Of a stretch of 64,000 nucleotides of DNA, positions 62,400 through 64,000 are shown in pieces (within the stretch, counting starts at the first letter, position 1; each line of letters opens with the position of its first letter). The DNA comes from Lottia gigantea (taxonomy: Eukaryota; Mollusca; Gastropoda; Lottiidae), in contig NW_008708898.1 in the NCBI RefSeq assembly GCF_000327385.1, positions 492,934 to 556,933 on the forward strand, in the 5' to 3' direction. A model generated the notes under the pieces. It was not told where the DNA came from. It saw only the letters and a program-made list of their open reading frames with translations, and did not search any database. Both the position numbers and the translations under genes were made by a program.

Positions 62400-64000
62400 T
62401 CTTTTAATGTAATGTCTAAATAAGCCAAATATATCATGTAGAAAATGATAAATAACTAAGCGGATTAATAATTAATCCCGTCGACTGTAATACTATATCT
62501 TGTTAAAGTCATGGGTATCACAGCGGTCATGGGCAAAAGTAATATTTTTTATATACATTTTGTTATGCTCTGTGTTTCCTTGTCAGTAAAGTGCAATTGA
62601 AGTGCAGTGAATTATACTTAATGTAGTGTAGACCGAATAAATAATAACAATGTTATACCATTTTGCTCATAGACGGGAGCCGAGCCAAGACCCAAATGAC
62701 TTTCGTGCTATTGTACACGTAATCAGGTCAGAATTAGGTTTTGAATTATGTTATAGGGGTGTCAAAGTCAGATGAATATTGAAGTGGTGCTAAAGGAAGT
62801 TGCGTCCCAAATACATTCATACAAAAGCAAAACAAGTATATAACCAAAAATTCTTTTTTTGTTCGTGTAGATTTGCCATACATTATATGACTCACTCGAT
62901 TTTTATCACATCAGCATGGTACATTTATGATTATCTTATATCGATCAATTTTTGAAAAATATTATCTTTTTTCCAATTATTTTAGCACGGGTTACTTCCC
63001 TTTGACGTGAACTTTGTTCCGTGTACCTTTACATGTCAGCTCATGTCAACCCTAGAAATAATTTGCATTTTCTGCCTACTTTACCGATTGGGTATGGCCA
63101 AGACAGGTAACGACACAGTCACGGTGTGCAATCAGGTACATTTTGCCTGAACAGCGGAATAAACGTTCTCTTTAATGATGTTCATTGCAACCATCTTTTA
63201 CGTTATAGAAACATAGGGGTCCAGTTAATGTCAGCACGTCCTGTCGGTTTTAAACTTTTATTTGATAAGGGGCATAATTTGATACTATCTCCGGTATATA
63301 TTTTTAAAGGTCTCCTTTAATATAACCAGTACACAAACACACCATGTGTTTATCAGAGTGTGACTCTTTTTTTCATATTATAATTTACCTGATCAAGAAA
63401 TAAACAAAGTGTTTCGATTAATCCGAATCGCTGGCTATTGGATTACAAATGATGATCGTGTCTAAGGTCAATAATGTATCTGCCTTGCGCTCATTTAGTA
63501 AAACGTTTCGTATTGAACGAATCGTGTTCTATCAGTGGGTTGCCGAAGAAATTTTTTAAAAGTGGACAACCGGAAGCGTTGACAAATCGATATTGCAGCA
63601 TATAAAATAAGGAAATTTTTTGCGATCACCCGATTATAGATTATCGATGAAGTTTTCCCACCCAATCGAACAAGTTGTAATAAACGTCGCCCTTAAGGTT
63701 AATGAAGAAAAATCATTTTGTCTTGATGCACGGCGATGTACCTCAGTGCTATTTCTTTAGAATTAGGTCCCATTCTATATATGACTATTCAAATAGATCA
63801 TTAGGCCTATCATCGTACGGTTGCTAAAGGAAACTTATATATGACTTGAATACCGTTATTAAGGGTTAGTACTGTTTGAGAACATTTTGAATTGTATATG
63901 CCAGCTAATGAAAATGCTTTTTTAGGTCGTATCTTCGAAAAGGTGGCTCTTAAAAATGAAAGAAAGAAATCCACTGCCTGCTATGACGTGAAATGAATAT
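62400..64000. other. Intergenic or intronic sequence at the window end
   Basis: No gene, tandem array or terminal-repeat element recognised. A short open segment at about 63045-63108 ending in ACAG|GTAACG could be an exon but lacks other support. Confidence 0.4.

Noticed and set aside
63045-63108. Possible exon (signal-peptide-like) ending at a GTAACG donor
   Set aside because: Very short, acceptor or start ambiguous, and no partner exon; not enough to call.

Overview
Nature of the DNA. This is eukaryotic, metazoan sequence: strongly AT-rich by eye, gene-poor, with intron-split genes, a tRNA-derived SINE, deleted PIF/Harbinger and hAT transposons and many minisatellites. The gene families (tetraspanin, TMEM272-like, TMEM200-like), the intron lengths and the style of the dispersed repeats suggest a lophotrochozoan, most likely a mollusc. 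The species cannot be fixed from the sequence alone.

Host genes. Three genes are well supported. (1) A single-coding-exon TMEM200-like two-pass membrane protein of 432 aa (14246-15544, +). (2) A three-exon TMEM272-like four-pass membrane protein of 193 aa (40048-41212, +). (3) A nine-exon tetraspanin of 254 aa (42618-47715, -) with the classical CCG / PDSC / GC large-loop cysteines. The last two converge tail to tail across 1.4 kb. All three encode small membrane proteins, but nothing shows that they work together. Three further loci look like 5' ends of genes with donor splice sites but are not recognised: 34753-34815 (with a possible second exon at 35266-35331 and an NRF1-like/TATA-like upstream region), 54149-54287, and 57231-57275.

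Mobile DNA. A Harbinger deletion derivative (22754-23836, TTA target duplication, transposase frameshifted and cut off before its second catalytic acid), a 410-bp Harbinger-type MITE with other termini (50564-50973, TTA duplication), a hAT deletion derivative keeping only the N-terminal zinc finger and C-terminal dimerisation end (48913-50087, 8-bp duplication with one mismatch), a tRNA-derived SINE in tetraspanin intron 4 (44596-44870), a possible second SINE piece (53855-53935) and two dispersed repeats (about 8170-8535 and 60015-60235). No retrovirus-like or other capsid-bearing element was recognised.

Tandem repeats. Roughly 8-9 kb is minisatellite: 21/42-bp (1805-2660), 33-bp (5803-8101), 62-bp (20692-20870 and, inverted, 24318-24567), 36-bp with nested higher-order structure (21184-22411), 31-bp (33600-34112), 35-bp (45820-46241), about 45-55-bp (48230-48667), 70-bp (57623-59348) and 79-bp (61667-62245). 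Several have unit lengths divisible by three, so they carry long but probably meaningless open frames.

The most unusual layout is 20.57-24.57 kb: 62-bp repeats in opposite orientation bracket the 36-bp array and the Harbinger relic, as if the whole 4 kb were one composite element. Most remaining sequence is intergenic or intronic with nothing recognisable.
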